Positions 55,763 through 64,000 of a stretch of DNA of 64,000 nucleotides are shown here, one piece after another. Source of the stretch: Acidobacteriota bacterium (GTDB lineage: Bacteria; Acidobacteriota; Terriglobia; Acidiferrales; UBA7541); assembly GCA_003223245.1 (NCBI GenBank), contig QHYI01000124.1:1-64000 (forward strand), written 5' to 3'. The translations under genes and the position numbers were made by a program. The notes beneath the pieces are model-generated. The model did no database searches. It had not been told where the DNA came from and saw nothing but the letters and a program-made list of their open reading frames with translations. Within the stretch, counting starts at the first letter, position 1. Every line of letters begins with the position of its first letter.

Positions 55763-55992
55763 CGGGCGTGGAGAAGAGGCAAGACCTTGTCGTCAACCAA
55801 GGCCGCCGCGAAGGCCAGCGCTTGCCGGATATCTTCGTCCTCTAGCTCTGGGTATTCGCGCTTCAGTTCGGCACGGTCAGGATAGATGGCGAGTGCTTCA
55901 AGCACTCGGCGGACGGTAAGACGGAGGTCCCGTATACCGGGCTCGCCGTTCATGCGAGCAGGATCAGTCGTGATTCGATCGAGTTTCTCCAT
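55759..55992 (-). CDS. DUF433 antitoxin-like protein
   Basis: 77 residues from ATG 55992, the usual DUF433 length; a longer frame to 56106 is not supported. ITTDPARMNGEPGIRDLRLTV and VLEALAIYPDRAELKREYP, with a winged-helix-like end EDIRQALAFAAAL, are typical. It is coupled to the DUF5615 gene by a 4-bp overlap. DUF433/DUF5615 pairs are regarded as toxin-antitoxin-like, with DUF433 as the DNA-binding antitoxin. Confidence 0.85.
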   Translation of the reverse strand: MEKLDRITTDPARMNGEPGIRDLRLTVRRVLEALAIYPDRAELKREYPELEDEDIRQALAFAAALVDDKVLPLLHAR

Positions 55993-56210
55993 CTGTTTTT
56001 CGCCTATTCTAGACAGGTGCCAGCGAGTGTTTGATAAGCTCCCCGCGTGATGTGCTGTCTCTTTGAGAATACCCGAACTAGGTCTCGAGAGCATCGATTT
56101 TGACAATTGAGGGAGCTACGCGCTTTTGTTTTCTATCATTTTCCAATTAAGGCCCGGCCACAGAATGCTAAGTGCCGCCGTTCCAGCCCGTTAGATTTAG
56201 CTACGCGAAG

Positions 56211-56273
56211 CTTGCCAAGGTTCAGGTGTCGGTTCGATTCCGATAGGCCGCTCCATAGAATCAATCACTTACG
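56211..56273 (+). repeat. Attachment-site repeat, copy 2
   Basis: A 63-bp duplicate of the tRNA-Gly 3' half and flank. The sequence before it does not form the 5' half of a tRNA, so this copy is not a functional tRNA gene. Confidence 0.9.
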
Positions 56274-56387
56274 GCCACTGGTTCTTCGGCGGGTGACCAC
56301 CAAGGAGCATTTGCTGTTTGTGCAGCTGGCTGAATCAGCTCAAGCAACTTTAGATGGGCGGCTCGCTTTGCCGGAGTTCAAACCACT

Positions 56388-56657
56388 TCAAGCCCAGAGA
56401 TTGCCGGGCAGGAGGTTCGGGGCGGAATACAGGCCATCCGCATTTGTGGTCAACTCTCGTATGTCGCTTGTGGCCAAGTTTTTGATGGACACCTTCGCGC
56501 TGGCGACGGCGGACCCTGATGCATCGGACACCACGCCTGAAAGCGTTGCTCCAGCTAACTGGGCGTTTGTTCGAGTGCCCAACAATGAGGCAATCAGTAA
56601 GAAACAGCAAGCAGCTACTGCGATTCCCAAACTCCTCAGGCAATGGTTTTCCCTCAT
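56388..56657 (-). pseudogene. Truncated TonB-dependent receptor, N-terminal fragment
   Basis: 89 residues from ATG 56657, preceded by a purine-rich AAAGGGGGGACA. A signal peptide (RSLGIAVAACCFLLIASLLGTRTNA) leads into a carboxypeptidase-regulatory-like domain (LSGVVSDASGSAVASAKVSI, GLYSAPNLLPG), which breaks off at a stop where a normal receptor would continue for about 1,000 residues. It begins 38 bp after the deacetylase gene on the same strand and ends about 115 bp from attachment copy 2. Confidence 0.75.
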
Positions 56658-56695
56658 TGTCCCCCCTTTAGACGTTAAGTCTGAGGATATCCTCG

Positions 56696-57658
56696 TCACT
56701 TGGAATTCGGATGCAGGTAATCCGCGATTTGCTGACCCGTGGCGAACCACACACCCGGCTTTGACTTCATGTAAGCGATGAGCTTGTCGAGATAGACGAT
56801 TCTTGAGCGATGCCCCGAGACCATCGGATGCATCGTCAGCATGAACATAGTGCCTTCTTTATACGCACCGTCGAATTCATCCTGATACACCTTGAAAATG
56901 AGTTCGGGCGACGGGAGCGAGCCGCTGGAAATGAAGTACGGGTAATCGTCAAGGATCCAATCGACCGGCAACTCGACCATCCCCGTGGGCCGGCCGTTCG
57001 AAAGCAGTTCGTAGGGCTCGTCCATCGCCATGGCGCTGCTGTCATACTGAAATCCCGCTTTGCGAATGAGATCGAGCGTGTATTTGCTAAATGCCCAGGA
57101 AGGCGCTCTGTATCCCACCGGTTTCTTGCCGAGTGCGTTCGTCCAAAACTCGATCGCTTTATTCAGGAGCCGTTCTTCTTCCGGCTGGTCGTCGAGGTCC
57201 GGAAGCCTCTCGTGAATCCAGCCATGTATTCCGATCTCATGTTGCGGGCGCTTCTTGAACTCTTGAATCATTTCCGGATAAAGGACGCCGGTCACCGCAG
57301 GAATGTAGAACGAACCGGGAATGTCGTACTTGTCGTAGAGCGCCATAATTCTGGGCAACCCTTCGGTGAAGCCGTACTCGCCTTGCGACAGGAGCACCGG
57401 CGCGCTGTTTCCTGCAGCGATGTCAAAGGTTTCGTTGTCCATGTCCCAACTGAGGCAAACCGCGACCTTCGCGCCGTTGGGCCAACTTTTGGGTGTTAAC
57501 TTTCGCCCCGCGCGCATCGGAGCAACCCACTGTTTGAGTTGCTCCTCCGTGAGTTTGGTCCCCGGTTGCGGCCTCTTCTCTTGCTGTGCTTGCAGAACCA
57601 TAGGGACGGCGCTCAGCAGAAAAGCGACGAGCATCGACTTCTTTGATTTTCGCTTCAT
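56696..57658 (-). CDS. Exported polysaccharide deacetylase-like protein
   Basis: 320 residues with a signal peptide (KSMLVAFLLSAVPMVLQAQ). The NodB-type motifs are visible: the Asp motif in SWDMDNETF, HEIGIHGWIHERL, and GYRAPSWAFS, with a C-terminal LTMHPMVSGHRSR. The family removes acyl groups from chitin, peptidoglycan or related substrates; the PuuE/allantoinase-like branch is another possibility. It lies 18 bp downstream of the penicillin acylase gene. Confidence 0.87.
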   Translation of the reverse strand: MKRKSKKSMLVAFLLSAVPMVLQAQQEKRPQPGTKLTEEQLKQWVAPMRAGRKLTPKSWPNGAKVAVCLSWDMDNETFDIAAGNSAPVLLSQGEYGFTEGLPRIMALYDKYDIPGSFYIPAVTGVLYPEMIQEFKKRPQHEIGIHGWIHERLPDLDDQPEEERLLNKAIEFWTNALGKKPVGYRAPSWAFSKYTLDLIRKAGFQYDSSAMAMDEPYELLSNGRPTGMVELPVDWILDDYPYFISSGSLPSPELIFKVYQDEFDGAYKEGTMFMLTMHPMVSGHRSRIVYLDKLIAYMKSKPGVWFATGQQIADYLHPNSK

Positions 57659-57676
57659 GATCCTCTCCTGTTCTGA

Positions 57677-60091
57677 CTACTCCTCGGGCACCAACACCAA
57701 GGTGGCTTCCGCGTTCGCGTTCACCGTGGAATCGCTATAGGGCAGCGGGAAGTAACGCTCGTCGCCCCATAATTTCGCGAGATCGGAGAAGTGGGGGCTG
57801 CCCGGTTGTCCCGACTGGCCGGGTGCGCTCGTCGCGACCGACTTGTCCCAATCGCTAACGTCTATAATCTCGCGAAACGTGGCGCCTGCCATCTGTGAGA
57901 ATCCCCTGCCGCCGGTTGCGAATGGAGTCAAGCCGTAGCCAGCGCGGGAGATCGGGCCGACATTGAGGATCGAAGCCATCTGGGCATTGACTGCCAAAGG
58001 ATGCTGGAACGTGGCGCTGTGCAGGGAGCCCCAGGTCCATTGCGACATGTCATTCCCGCATTCCTGTTTAAGTTCTTTCACCGCGGCTGCGAGCGCGGCA
58101 ATGAGAAGTGCGTCCCGCTCCTTGGCGGCATTTTGGGGAAACCACGGAGGGCCGGGGCGGGTCAGCGCCGGGACAAGAACTTCGCCGCCACGCCGGGCAT
58201 ATTCTGCCGCAAGCGCGCCAGGGATCTTGCTGCCGACGAGCAACTGCAGGGCCTTCTGCTCCCAAACGAAATATATGGTTGCGGCTGTGCTGGAGCGGAG
58301 CATGTCCTTATCCCAACCAACTAGCTGTCGACGCGCGCGCTCGACGTCTGTATCATCCGATTTGAGGCGCGTCAGTAACGGAACCAGCTGTTCGGCGTTC
58401 CAGGCGACGGCATCGTGTTGTAGCTTTTCAAAATCACTAACACCGAACTTTTTGCTCGATGTAAGCACTTCGCGGATGCGGTTGATCCGTGCCGGGTTCG
58501 CCCAGTCATAGCCTATGGGCCGTCTTTCACCGGGCGGCAGCACATCATTGTTCGCAGTCGCAAGAAATCCACTCTTTGGGTTGAATGCGTGCGGCAAGTC
58601 GTCCAGCGAGAACCAGCCCCTCCACTCATACTCACCAGTCGATCCTGGCACAGGTAGGAGCCCGGGCCAGTTTGGACGAACCGGCGACAACCCTGCAGCT
58701 TGGTACCCGATGTTGCCGTCTACATCTGCGTAGATGAAGTTCTCTGCCGGCATCTTGTGGCGGGCGAGCGCGTCGCGGAACTCCTCCCAATTGTGTGCGC
58801 GGTCGATGGATAAATCGCCCAGGTACCCGACTGTTCCAGGCTCCGCGCCTGTCCAGCGCAAGACCACGGCCTCGTGTCTCTTGGCATCGGTTGTGATCAC
58901 AGGTCCGTGAACGGTGTATTGGTATTCCACGTCAACCGGGTCGCGCCCTTTCACCGCGATTCGGTCGTTTTGGGTTTGCAAGTCAATCCATTTGCCGCGG
59001 TATTCGTACTGCTTTGGATTATCCGGATTGAGCTTCTCGATGTACAGATCCTGTGCATCCGTCAGAAATACAGTAAGACCCCAGGCGATGCGCTCATTGT
59101 GGCCCACAGACACGCCTGGCAAGTACGGCTGCACGGCCCCGATGACATTCCATCCCGGGGCATTCAGGTGCACCAGATAACGCAGCGAAGGATGATCCAG
59201 TTGTCGATGGGGATCATTGGCCAGCAGTGGTCTTCCGGTTTCCGATTTTCGTCCGGCAACCACCCAGTTGTTGCTGCCTTCAAAACGACTCGGGCCGGCA
59301 TCCAGCAGAGCGGCCTGCTTTTGCAGTTCGCTGAATCTCGATCCTGCGCCGATCGTCTGCAATTGCGCTTCGAGATGATCGTCGATGATGCTCAGATCCA
59401 CTTCGGGCGGTACTTTCACCGGAACCGCAGGCTCGGGAGGGAGTAACTGCACGGCCAGCCGCGGACCGACCAGCGCCGTGAGCCGCGCGCGGAATACTTC
59501 TCTCAGCGCGTTGCCTTCCATGGTGAATCCTTCCGCGCGACTCAGAATGTCTTCAGGTTTCCAAAGCTCGGGCTCATATCCGGCGTAGGTGAACTCGATT
59601 GGGGGATTTTTTCGAGCGATGGTGACCCAGGCATTTATGCCTTTAACGAATTGTTCGACGATTGGTTTCGCATCAGGTGCGTAGCTTCTCCACTCGGTTT
59701 CCACGTCGCCGCGGTAATGCATGAGGCGCGCCAGACGATCGCGTTCCACGAAATCAGGTCCAAGAATTTCCGCCAGCCGCCCCTGTACGGAACGCCGCCA
59801 CAAATCGATCTGGAATAAACGGTCCTGCGCCTGTACAAATCCTTGAGCCACGAACAGGTCGTCCACATTGTTCGCGTAGATGTGGGGAATGCCGGAGTGG
59901 TCCCGAACGACCCGCACTTGGTCCTTGAGGCCATGTACCTTGATGGTTCCGCTGGTTTGCGCCAGACGCTCGAACCACGTCTCAGGCACACGATCGGCAG
60001 TCACTCCCACGGACGAGGATTTGCGGCATGCCGCGGTTCCAAGCGAAACAAGGACTACGCAGATTACCGGCACGCGCGTCATTCGCCTCAT
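57677..60091 (-). CDS. Penicillin acylase family N-terminal-nucleophile hydrolase
   Basis: 804 residues from ATG 60091, with AGGAG six bases upstream. The N-terminus (VPVICVVLVSLGTAACRKS) looks like a lipoprotein signal with a weak lipobox. The precursor cleavage site and nucleophile are Ser273 in FEGSNNWVVAG, followed by LLANDPHRQL. Maturation would give alpha and beta chains. Family members hydrolyse acyl amides such as beta-lactam side chains or acyl-homoserine lactones. It is the first gene of a set with the deacetylase. Confidence 0.92.
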   Translation of the reverse strand: MRRMTRVPVICVVLVSLGTAACRKSSSVGVTADRVPETWFERLAQTSGTIKVHGLKDQVRVVRDHSGIPHIYANNVDDLFVAQGFVQAQDRLFQIDLWRRSVQGRLAEILGPDFVERDRLARLMHYRGDVETEWRSYAPDAKPIVEQFVKGINAWVTIARKNPPIEFTYAGYEPELWKPEDILSRAEGFTMEGNALREVFRARLTALVGPRLAVQLLPPEPAVPVKVPPEVDLSIIDDHLEAQLQTIGAGSRFSELQKQAALLDAGPSRFEGSNNWVVAGRKSETGRPLLANDPHRQLDHPSLRYLVHLNAPGWNVIGAVQPYLPGVSVGHNERIAWGLTVFLTDAQDLYIEKLNPDNPKQYEYRGKWIDLQTQNDRIAVKGRDPVDVEYQYTVHGPVITTDAKRHEAVVLRWTGAEPGTVGYLGDLSIDRAHNWEEFRDALARHKMPAENFIYADVDGNIGYQAAGLSPVRPNWPGLLPVPGSTGEYEWRGWFSLDDLPHAFNPKSGFLATANNDVLPPGERRPIGYDWANPARINRIREVLTSSKKFGVSDFEKLQHDAVAWNAEQLVPLLTRLKSDDTDVERARRQLVGWDKDMLRSSTAATIYFVWEQKALQLLVGSKIPGALAAEYARRGGEVLVPALTRPGPPWFPQNAAKERDALLIAALAAAVKELKQECGNDMSQWTWGSLHSATFQHPLAVNAQMASILNVGPISRAGYGLTPFATGGRGFSQMAGATFREIIDVSDWDKSVATSAPGQSGQPGSPHFSDLAKLWGDERYFPLPYSDSTVNANAEATLVLVPEE

Positions 60092-60434
60092 GAGGATCTC
60101 CTCATTGCTTTACAACGCGAAATTCCACGAATGCTATCTCAGTGCCGAAGGAAACTGTATCGGAAATCGAGCGCGGACGGCAGCTACTCTATTGCAGAAT
60201 CTCACGAACGCCGGCCCGCATTGCTGGAGTGGTCCGGCATCGGAGTGCGGTTCTACTTAGCAGCCGGCGAAATTCCAGGGACGAAGAGCGCCACGGCAAA
60301 GTCCTGTGGCTATGGCCATTCCTTCCTTTGTGGTGTTTGCCGCGATCGCTCATTGCCACGGCTCATTGCTTTGACTACCATCTACCGGTCTTCGTGCGCC
60401 TTTCGCATCCAGCAACTTCCGTACCTTCAAAGGA
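60092..60434. other. Divergent intergenic region between acylase and S9 peptidase genes
   Basis: 343 bp. Plus-strand frames that cross it continue the antisense of the acylase gene. No repeat or distinct regulatory motif was found. Confidence 0.45.
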
Positions 60435-62789
60435 ATGAACATGCTCTTGAAAACTACGGATCATCTTCTGCGGCGCTTGACCTTGTTTGTGGTCTTCATG
60501 AGTTTGAGTGCCTACACGGCCGCTCAGCCGCAGGAAGCGGCTTCCCGACACGCGATCGCTTCTGCGGAGTACGCCCATGCGGAGAAATTCATGGCGTATA
60601 ACACGAACCCGCTCGTCTACCACGCGGTGCACCCTGTGTGGACCGCGGACGAGCGCCTGTGGTACCGCGATCTTGACGCTGACGGACCCAAGTTCGTGCT
60701 GTTCGATCCGGAGAAACTTACCAAGGAGCCGGCGTTCAACCACGCCAAGCTTGCCGCCGCTCTTTCGGCAGCCTCCGGGAAAACGTACGGGGCCAACACG
60801 CTTCCGTTTCGCGAAATCGAACTATCGAAGGACGGGCAGTTCGTTTCTTTTAAGATCGGCAAGCGGCAGTTTCAGTGTGACCGGCAGGGCCGCAAGTGCG
60901 TGGTGGTAAGCGGGGGCGTGGAGAACAGCGTGGCTTCTCCTGACAACGAGAAGCGCGCCTTTGTGCGCGATTACAACTTATGGGTGCGCGACGTGGCGAG
61001 CGGCAAGGAGACGCAGCTCACGGCGGACGGCGTCAAAGACGACTCCTATGCGTTGGACAATGCCGGGTGGATCAAGAGCGACAATCCCATTCTGCTGTGG
61101 TCGCCGGATTCCAAAAAGATAGCCACTTTCAAACAAGACCAGCGCAACGTGGGGGAGATGTACCTGGTGGAAACGAACGTTGGCCACCCGGCGTTGCAAG
61201 CCTGGAAGTATCCACTGCCCGGGGACGACGTGGTGTCGATGATTGAGAGAGTGATCATCGACGTGGATACGGCGAAGTTGATTCGGCTCGAAATGCCGCC
61301 GGACCAGCATCGCTCGACGCTGTGCGACCACGTCATTTGCCGCGGAAGCCAATGGGAGGACGTCGAGTGGAGCCCGGATTCGAGCACCTTGGCGTTTGTC
61401 TCCACGTCGAGGGACCACAAACAGGAGACGCTACGCATCGCGGATGCTGCGACCGGAGCGGTTCGCGACGTGATGGAAGAACGCGTGGCTACGCAGTACG
61501 AATCGGGCCAGGGCAGAGTGAACTGGCGCTATCTTCCCGCTTCGAACGAATTCATTTGGTATTCCGAGCGCGCCAATTGGGGGCACCTCTATCTTTATGA
61601 CCTGGGAACAGGAAAGCTGAAAAATCAAATCACCAAGGGCGAATTTGTGGTGACGGAATTGTTGCGAGTTGATGAGAAGGCGCGGACGCTGTGTTTCTTG
61701 GCCAATGAGAAAGAAACGGGCAATCCCTATTTCACGCATTTTTACAGCATCGCTTTTGATGGTAGTGGGCTGAAGCTGTTGACGCCCGAGGATGCTAGTC
61801 ACGATGTGACGGTATCGGTTTCGGGGCGATATTTTGTGGACAACTATTCGAAACCGGATGCGCCGCCGGTAAGCGTGCTGCGTGATTCGAGCGGGAAGAT
61901 GCTGGCCACGCTGGAAAGAGCGGACATTTCAAAGCTCGTTACAGCGGGATGGAAGCCGCCGGAGCCCATCACGGTGAAGGGGCGCGACGGCACAAGCGAT
62001 CTTTATGGGTTGTTGTTCAAGCCCACGAATCTTGATCCGAAAAAGAAATACCCCATCGTCAACCGCATTTATCCAGGACCACAGGGCGGGAGCGTTGGGA
62101 GCTGGTCATTCCTCCCGGCACGAGGGGACACCCAAGCACTCGCCGAATTGGGATTCATCGTGGTCGAGATTGAGGGTATGGGCAATCCCAAGCGATCGAA
62201 GAAATTCCACGATACGTATTATGGCAACATGGGCGACAACACCTTGCCGGACCAAGTCACCGGAATGAAGCAACTGGCCCAAAGGTATTCGTGGATTGAT
62301 CTCGATAAAGCGGGAATTTATGGCCACTCGGGCGGAGGTTACGCCGCGGCGGACGCCATGTTTCGGTATCCGGACTTTTTTAAGGTGGGAATCTCCGAGG
62401 CGGGTAATCATGATAACCGCGAATACGAAGACGACTGGGGCGAGCGGTATCAGGGACTGCTCGAGCGCAAACCGGACGGAACCACGAACTACGACGACCA
62501 GGCCAACCAGAACATCGCCAAGAATTTGAAGGGCCACCTGCTGTTGGCGCATGGCACGCTGGACGACAATGTGCCGCCCTATAACACACTGCTGGTGGTT
62601 GACGCACTCATCAAAGCGAACAAGGATTTTGACTTGCTCTTGCTGCCGAATCGCCGGCATGGCTTCGGCGATGAACCCTATATGGTGCGAAGACGATGGG
62701 ACTATTTTGTCCGCTACCTGATGGGTGCGGAGCCGCCAAGAGAATACGAGTTGAAGCCGCCGCCGAATCCGCTTGCGGCCGGGATGTAA
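60435..62789 (+). CDS. Exported S9 family (DPP IV-like) peptidase
   Basis: 784 residues with an N-terminal signal segment (LLRRLTLFVVFMSLSAYTAAQ). A DPP IV-type propeller covers about 90-500 (VWTADERLWYRD, WSPDSKKIATFKQDQRNV, WSPDSSTLAFVSTS). The alpha/beta-hydrolase domain has Ser632 in GHSGGG, Asp710/711 in GTLDDNVPP and His742 in RRHGF. It trims dipeptides from peptides outside the cytoplasm. Confidence 0.93.
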   Translation: MNMLLKTTDHLLRRLTLFVVFMSLSAYTAAQPQEAASRHAIASAEYAHAEKFMAYNTNPLVYHAVHPVWTADERLWYRDLDADGPKFVLFDPEKLTKEPAFNHAKLAAALSAASGKTYGANTLPFREIELSKDGQFVSFKIGKRQFQCDRQGRKCVVVSGGVENSVASPDNEKRAFVRDYNLWVRDVASGKETQLTADGVKDDSYALDNAGWIKSDNPILLWSPDSKKIATFKQDQRNVGEMYLVETNVGHPALQAWKYPLPGDDVVSMIERVIIDVDTAKLIRLEMPPDQHRSTLCDHVICRGSQWEDVEWSPDSSTLAFVSTSRDHKQETLRIADAATGAVRDVMEERVATQYESGQGRVNWRYLPASNEFIWYSERANWGHLYLYDLGTGKLKNQITKGEFVVTELLRVDEKARTLCFLANEKETGNPYFTHFYSIAFDGSGLKLLTPEDASHDVTVSVSGRYFVDNYSKPDAPPVSVLRDSSGKMLATLERADISKLVTAGWKPPEPITVKGRDGTSDLYGLLFKPTNLDPKKKYPIVNRIYPGPQGGSVGSWSFLPARGDTQALAELGFIVVEIEGMGNPKRSKKFHDTYYGNMGDNTLPDQVTGMKQLAQRYSWIDLDKAGIYGHSGGGYAAADAMFRYPDFFKVGISEAGNHDNREYEDDWGERYQGLLERKPDGTTNYDDQANQNIAKNLKGHLLLAHGTLDDNVPPYNTLLVVDALIKANKDFDLLLLPNRRHGFGDEPYMVRRRWDYFVRYLMGAEPPREYELKPPPNPLAAGM

Positions 62790-63013
62790 TCCGTTTTTTT
62801 GAAGAGCTTCTTTATTTCCTTTTGAGCCCAAACGGATTCTTGCAGAGCGTTTCCCCAAGAGCTGGACAATCCATCTGCTCGTCACCGGTCCTCATTTTGG
62901 AAAAGTTTGTCGCGTTTGTCGCTATGATATCAACCGGGCAAAAGTACGGAGCGCTAGTAACCCCCGCCTAGGGGCACTCCATGTCCCGCCCGCTTGTGTT
63001 CTCAGCTACACCG

Positions 63014-64000
63014 ATGAAAGCAAACGCCACGCGCGAGACAGACTGCACAAGATCGGCAATGTCGCGGAGAAAATTCTTGCGGACATCGGCGCTGGGAGGA
63101 CTGGCAAGCGCTGGTTTCTTGAGGCCTGCCGGCCTTCTATGGCAAAAGAACTACGAGCGGAGGGGCCCGGGTTGCCTGGTTTTGCCTTTGGATCAAGAGT
63201 GGCTATTCGGGGGAAAATTCGATCTTCGCGCTGCGGAGCCACATTATTCTGATGGGGCCTTTTCGCGAGTTACCCTCCCTAACTGTGTAGCCAAGCTTTC
63301 CTGGCAAAACTGGGATGCGGCAGCTTGGGAGGACGTGTGGATCTATCGCCGGCATTTCGCGTTGCCAGAAGAATTCCATGGTCTACGGGTTTTCTTGGAG
63401 TTTGACGGTGTGATGGTCGGTGCGACTCCCGTGATCAACGGACATGAACTGCAGCAACACTTGGGAGGCTACCTGCCGTTTCGTTACGAAATTACCAGGT
63501 GGCTTCGCAAAGACGAGAATGTGCTGGCAGTAGAGGTGGACTCCCGATGGAGCGATGTCCCGCCGGAAGGGGCACCCGGCGGACCAGGGAAGATCGATTA
63601 TCTCGAGCCTGGAGGCATCTATCGTTCGGCGCGTTTGGAGGCAGTCCCCTCCATATTTCTCCGCGATGTTTTTGCGAAGCCAGCGCGCGTGCTCGAGGAA
63701 AACCGCCGGGTTGAAGTGTTTTGCATTTTGGATTCCGCCGGAGCCAGCAGCGATCCGTTAGAGATCCAGGCGGAGTTGAAGGACGGAGAGCGAGTAGTCT
63801 CGCGAGCCAGCGAGACTTTACGCATCGAAAAAGCCGGGGAAATTAAGGTTCCGCTCACGTTATCCAATCTTGGAAACATCACTCTCTGGGACCTGGACAA
63901 GCCACACCTCTACGAAGTCGTGAGCACACTCTCGAGCAAAGGAAAGCCCGTACAGGGCTACGCAGTCCGGATAGGGTTCCGTGACGCGCGCTTCGAGCTG
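63014..64000 (+). CDS. Glycoside hydrolase family 2-like protein with Tat signal, N-terminal part
   Basis: Open from ATG 63014 to the end of the window (329 codons); ATG 63059 is an alternative start right before the Tat motif SRRKFLRTSALGGLASAGF. The visible part fits the GH2 jelly-roll sugar-binding domain (WQNWDAAAWEDVWIYRRHF, VFLEFDGVMVGATPVINGHEL, YEITRWLRKDENVLAVEVDS, DYLEPGGIYRSARLE) and the start of the immunoglobulin-like domain. The catalytic barrel lies beyond the window, so beta-galactosidase-type activity is only suggested. A Tat signal implies a folded exported enzyme. Confidence 0.82.
   Translation, partial: MKANATRETDCTRSAMSRRKFLRTSALGGLASAGFLRPAGLLWQKNYERRGPGCLVLPLDQEWLFGGKFDLRAAEPHYSDGAFSRVTLPNCVAKLSWQNWDAAAWEDVWIYRRHFALPEEFHGLRVFLEFDGVMVGATPVINGHELQQHLGGYLPFRYEITRWLRKDENVLAVEVDSRWSDVPPEGAPGGPGKIDYLEPGGIYRSARLEAVPSIFLRDVFAKPARVLEENRRVEVFCILDSAGASSDPLEIQAELKDGERVVSRASETLRIEKAGEIKVPLTLSNLGNITLWDLDKPHLYEVVSTLSSKGKPVQGYAVRIGFRDARFEL

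Larger units (their letters stand above)
55031..56273. mobile_element. 1.2-kb insertion at tRNA-Gly bounded by direct repeats
   Basis: The segment between the two copies of the tRNA 3' half carries only a DUF433/DUF5615 module on the minus strand plus about 310 bp and 100-200 bp of non-coding flanks. It has no integrase, so it is either a satellite mobilised in trans or the remnant of a larger island after deletion. Confidence 0.65.

Noticed and set aside
56211-56273. Second tRNA-Gly gene
   Set aside because: Only the 3' half is present; the upstream bases cannot form the acceptor and D arm.
56107-56781. 224-residue plus-strand frame across attachment copy 2
   Set aside because: It reads through the tRNA duplicate and antisense of the receptor fragment and deacetylase, with no ribosome site.

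Overview
The window reads like a chromosome segment of a soil-type acidobacterium. The evidence is indirect: moderately high G+C, Oar-like TonB-dependent receptors with an N-terminal carboxypeptidase-regulatory domain (one complete, two relics), a TPR/FG-GAP/ASPIC-UnbV protein, and exported S9, M28 and penicillin-acylase hydrolases. There is no rRNA gene to settle it. No phage, integrase, transposase or CRISPR array is visible.

Layout. 1-10.8 kb: end of a TPR protein, an amidase, a large TPR/FG-GAP secreted protein, a PPK2-type polyphosphate kinase, a BamA/TamA-like outer-membrane assembly protein and an APC permease. 10.7-18.2 kb: a vapBC module with its operator, an lgt-like gene, acnA, then a radical SAM/ATP-grasp pair and a YggX-like gene. 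The radical SAM gene appears to read through an in-frame UGA as selenocysteine. 18.4-24.4 kb: sugar-phosphate and aldehyde metabolism (HAD hydrolase, zwf, glk, an HEGGH membrane protein, mmsA, gntK). 24.6-31.2 kb: a TPM/nucleotidyltransferase/LemA operon, Hsp20 with a strong terminator, a KamA-like radical SAM aminomutase and an M28 peptidase. 31.7-40.8 kb: two PLP aminotransferases, a degraded receptor relic, a cytochrome oxidase subunit I/III pair whose subunit I lacks CuB ligands, a superinfection-immunity-like protein, an orphan Cap15-like protein, a nucleoside hydrolase, tRNA-Leu(GAG) and secG.

41.0-47.5 kb is a tightly overlapping histidine operon (hisI-G-D-C-B-H-F-A, no hisE). It is preceded by a sigma70-like promoter, a His-rich leader peptide and an intrinsic terminator, which together are the signature of transcription attenuation. 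47.6-54.3 kb carries a glucan phosphorylase and an Oar-type receptor/nucleoside hydrolase operon. 55.0-56.3 kb is a 1.2-kb insertion at tRNA-Gly(GCC), flanked by 63-bp direct repeats of the tRNA 3' half; it holds a DUF433 gene and a frameshifted DUF5615 gene. 56.4-64 kb holds a truncated receptor gene, a polysaccharide deacetylase, a penicillin acylase, an S9 peptidase and the start of a Tat-exported glycoside hydrolase family 2-like protein.

The strongest discovery candidates are the CUAEP-tail radical SAM selenoprotein with its SECIS-like hairpin and coupled ATP-grasp gene, the his attenuator, the subunit I lacking its CuB site, the orphan Cap15-like effector and the tRNA-Gly mini-island. 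All functional names rest on motif recognition by eye; no database search was run.
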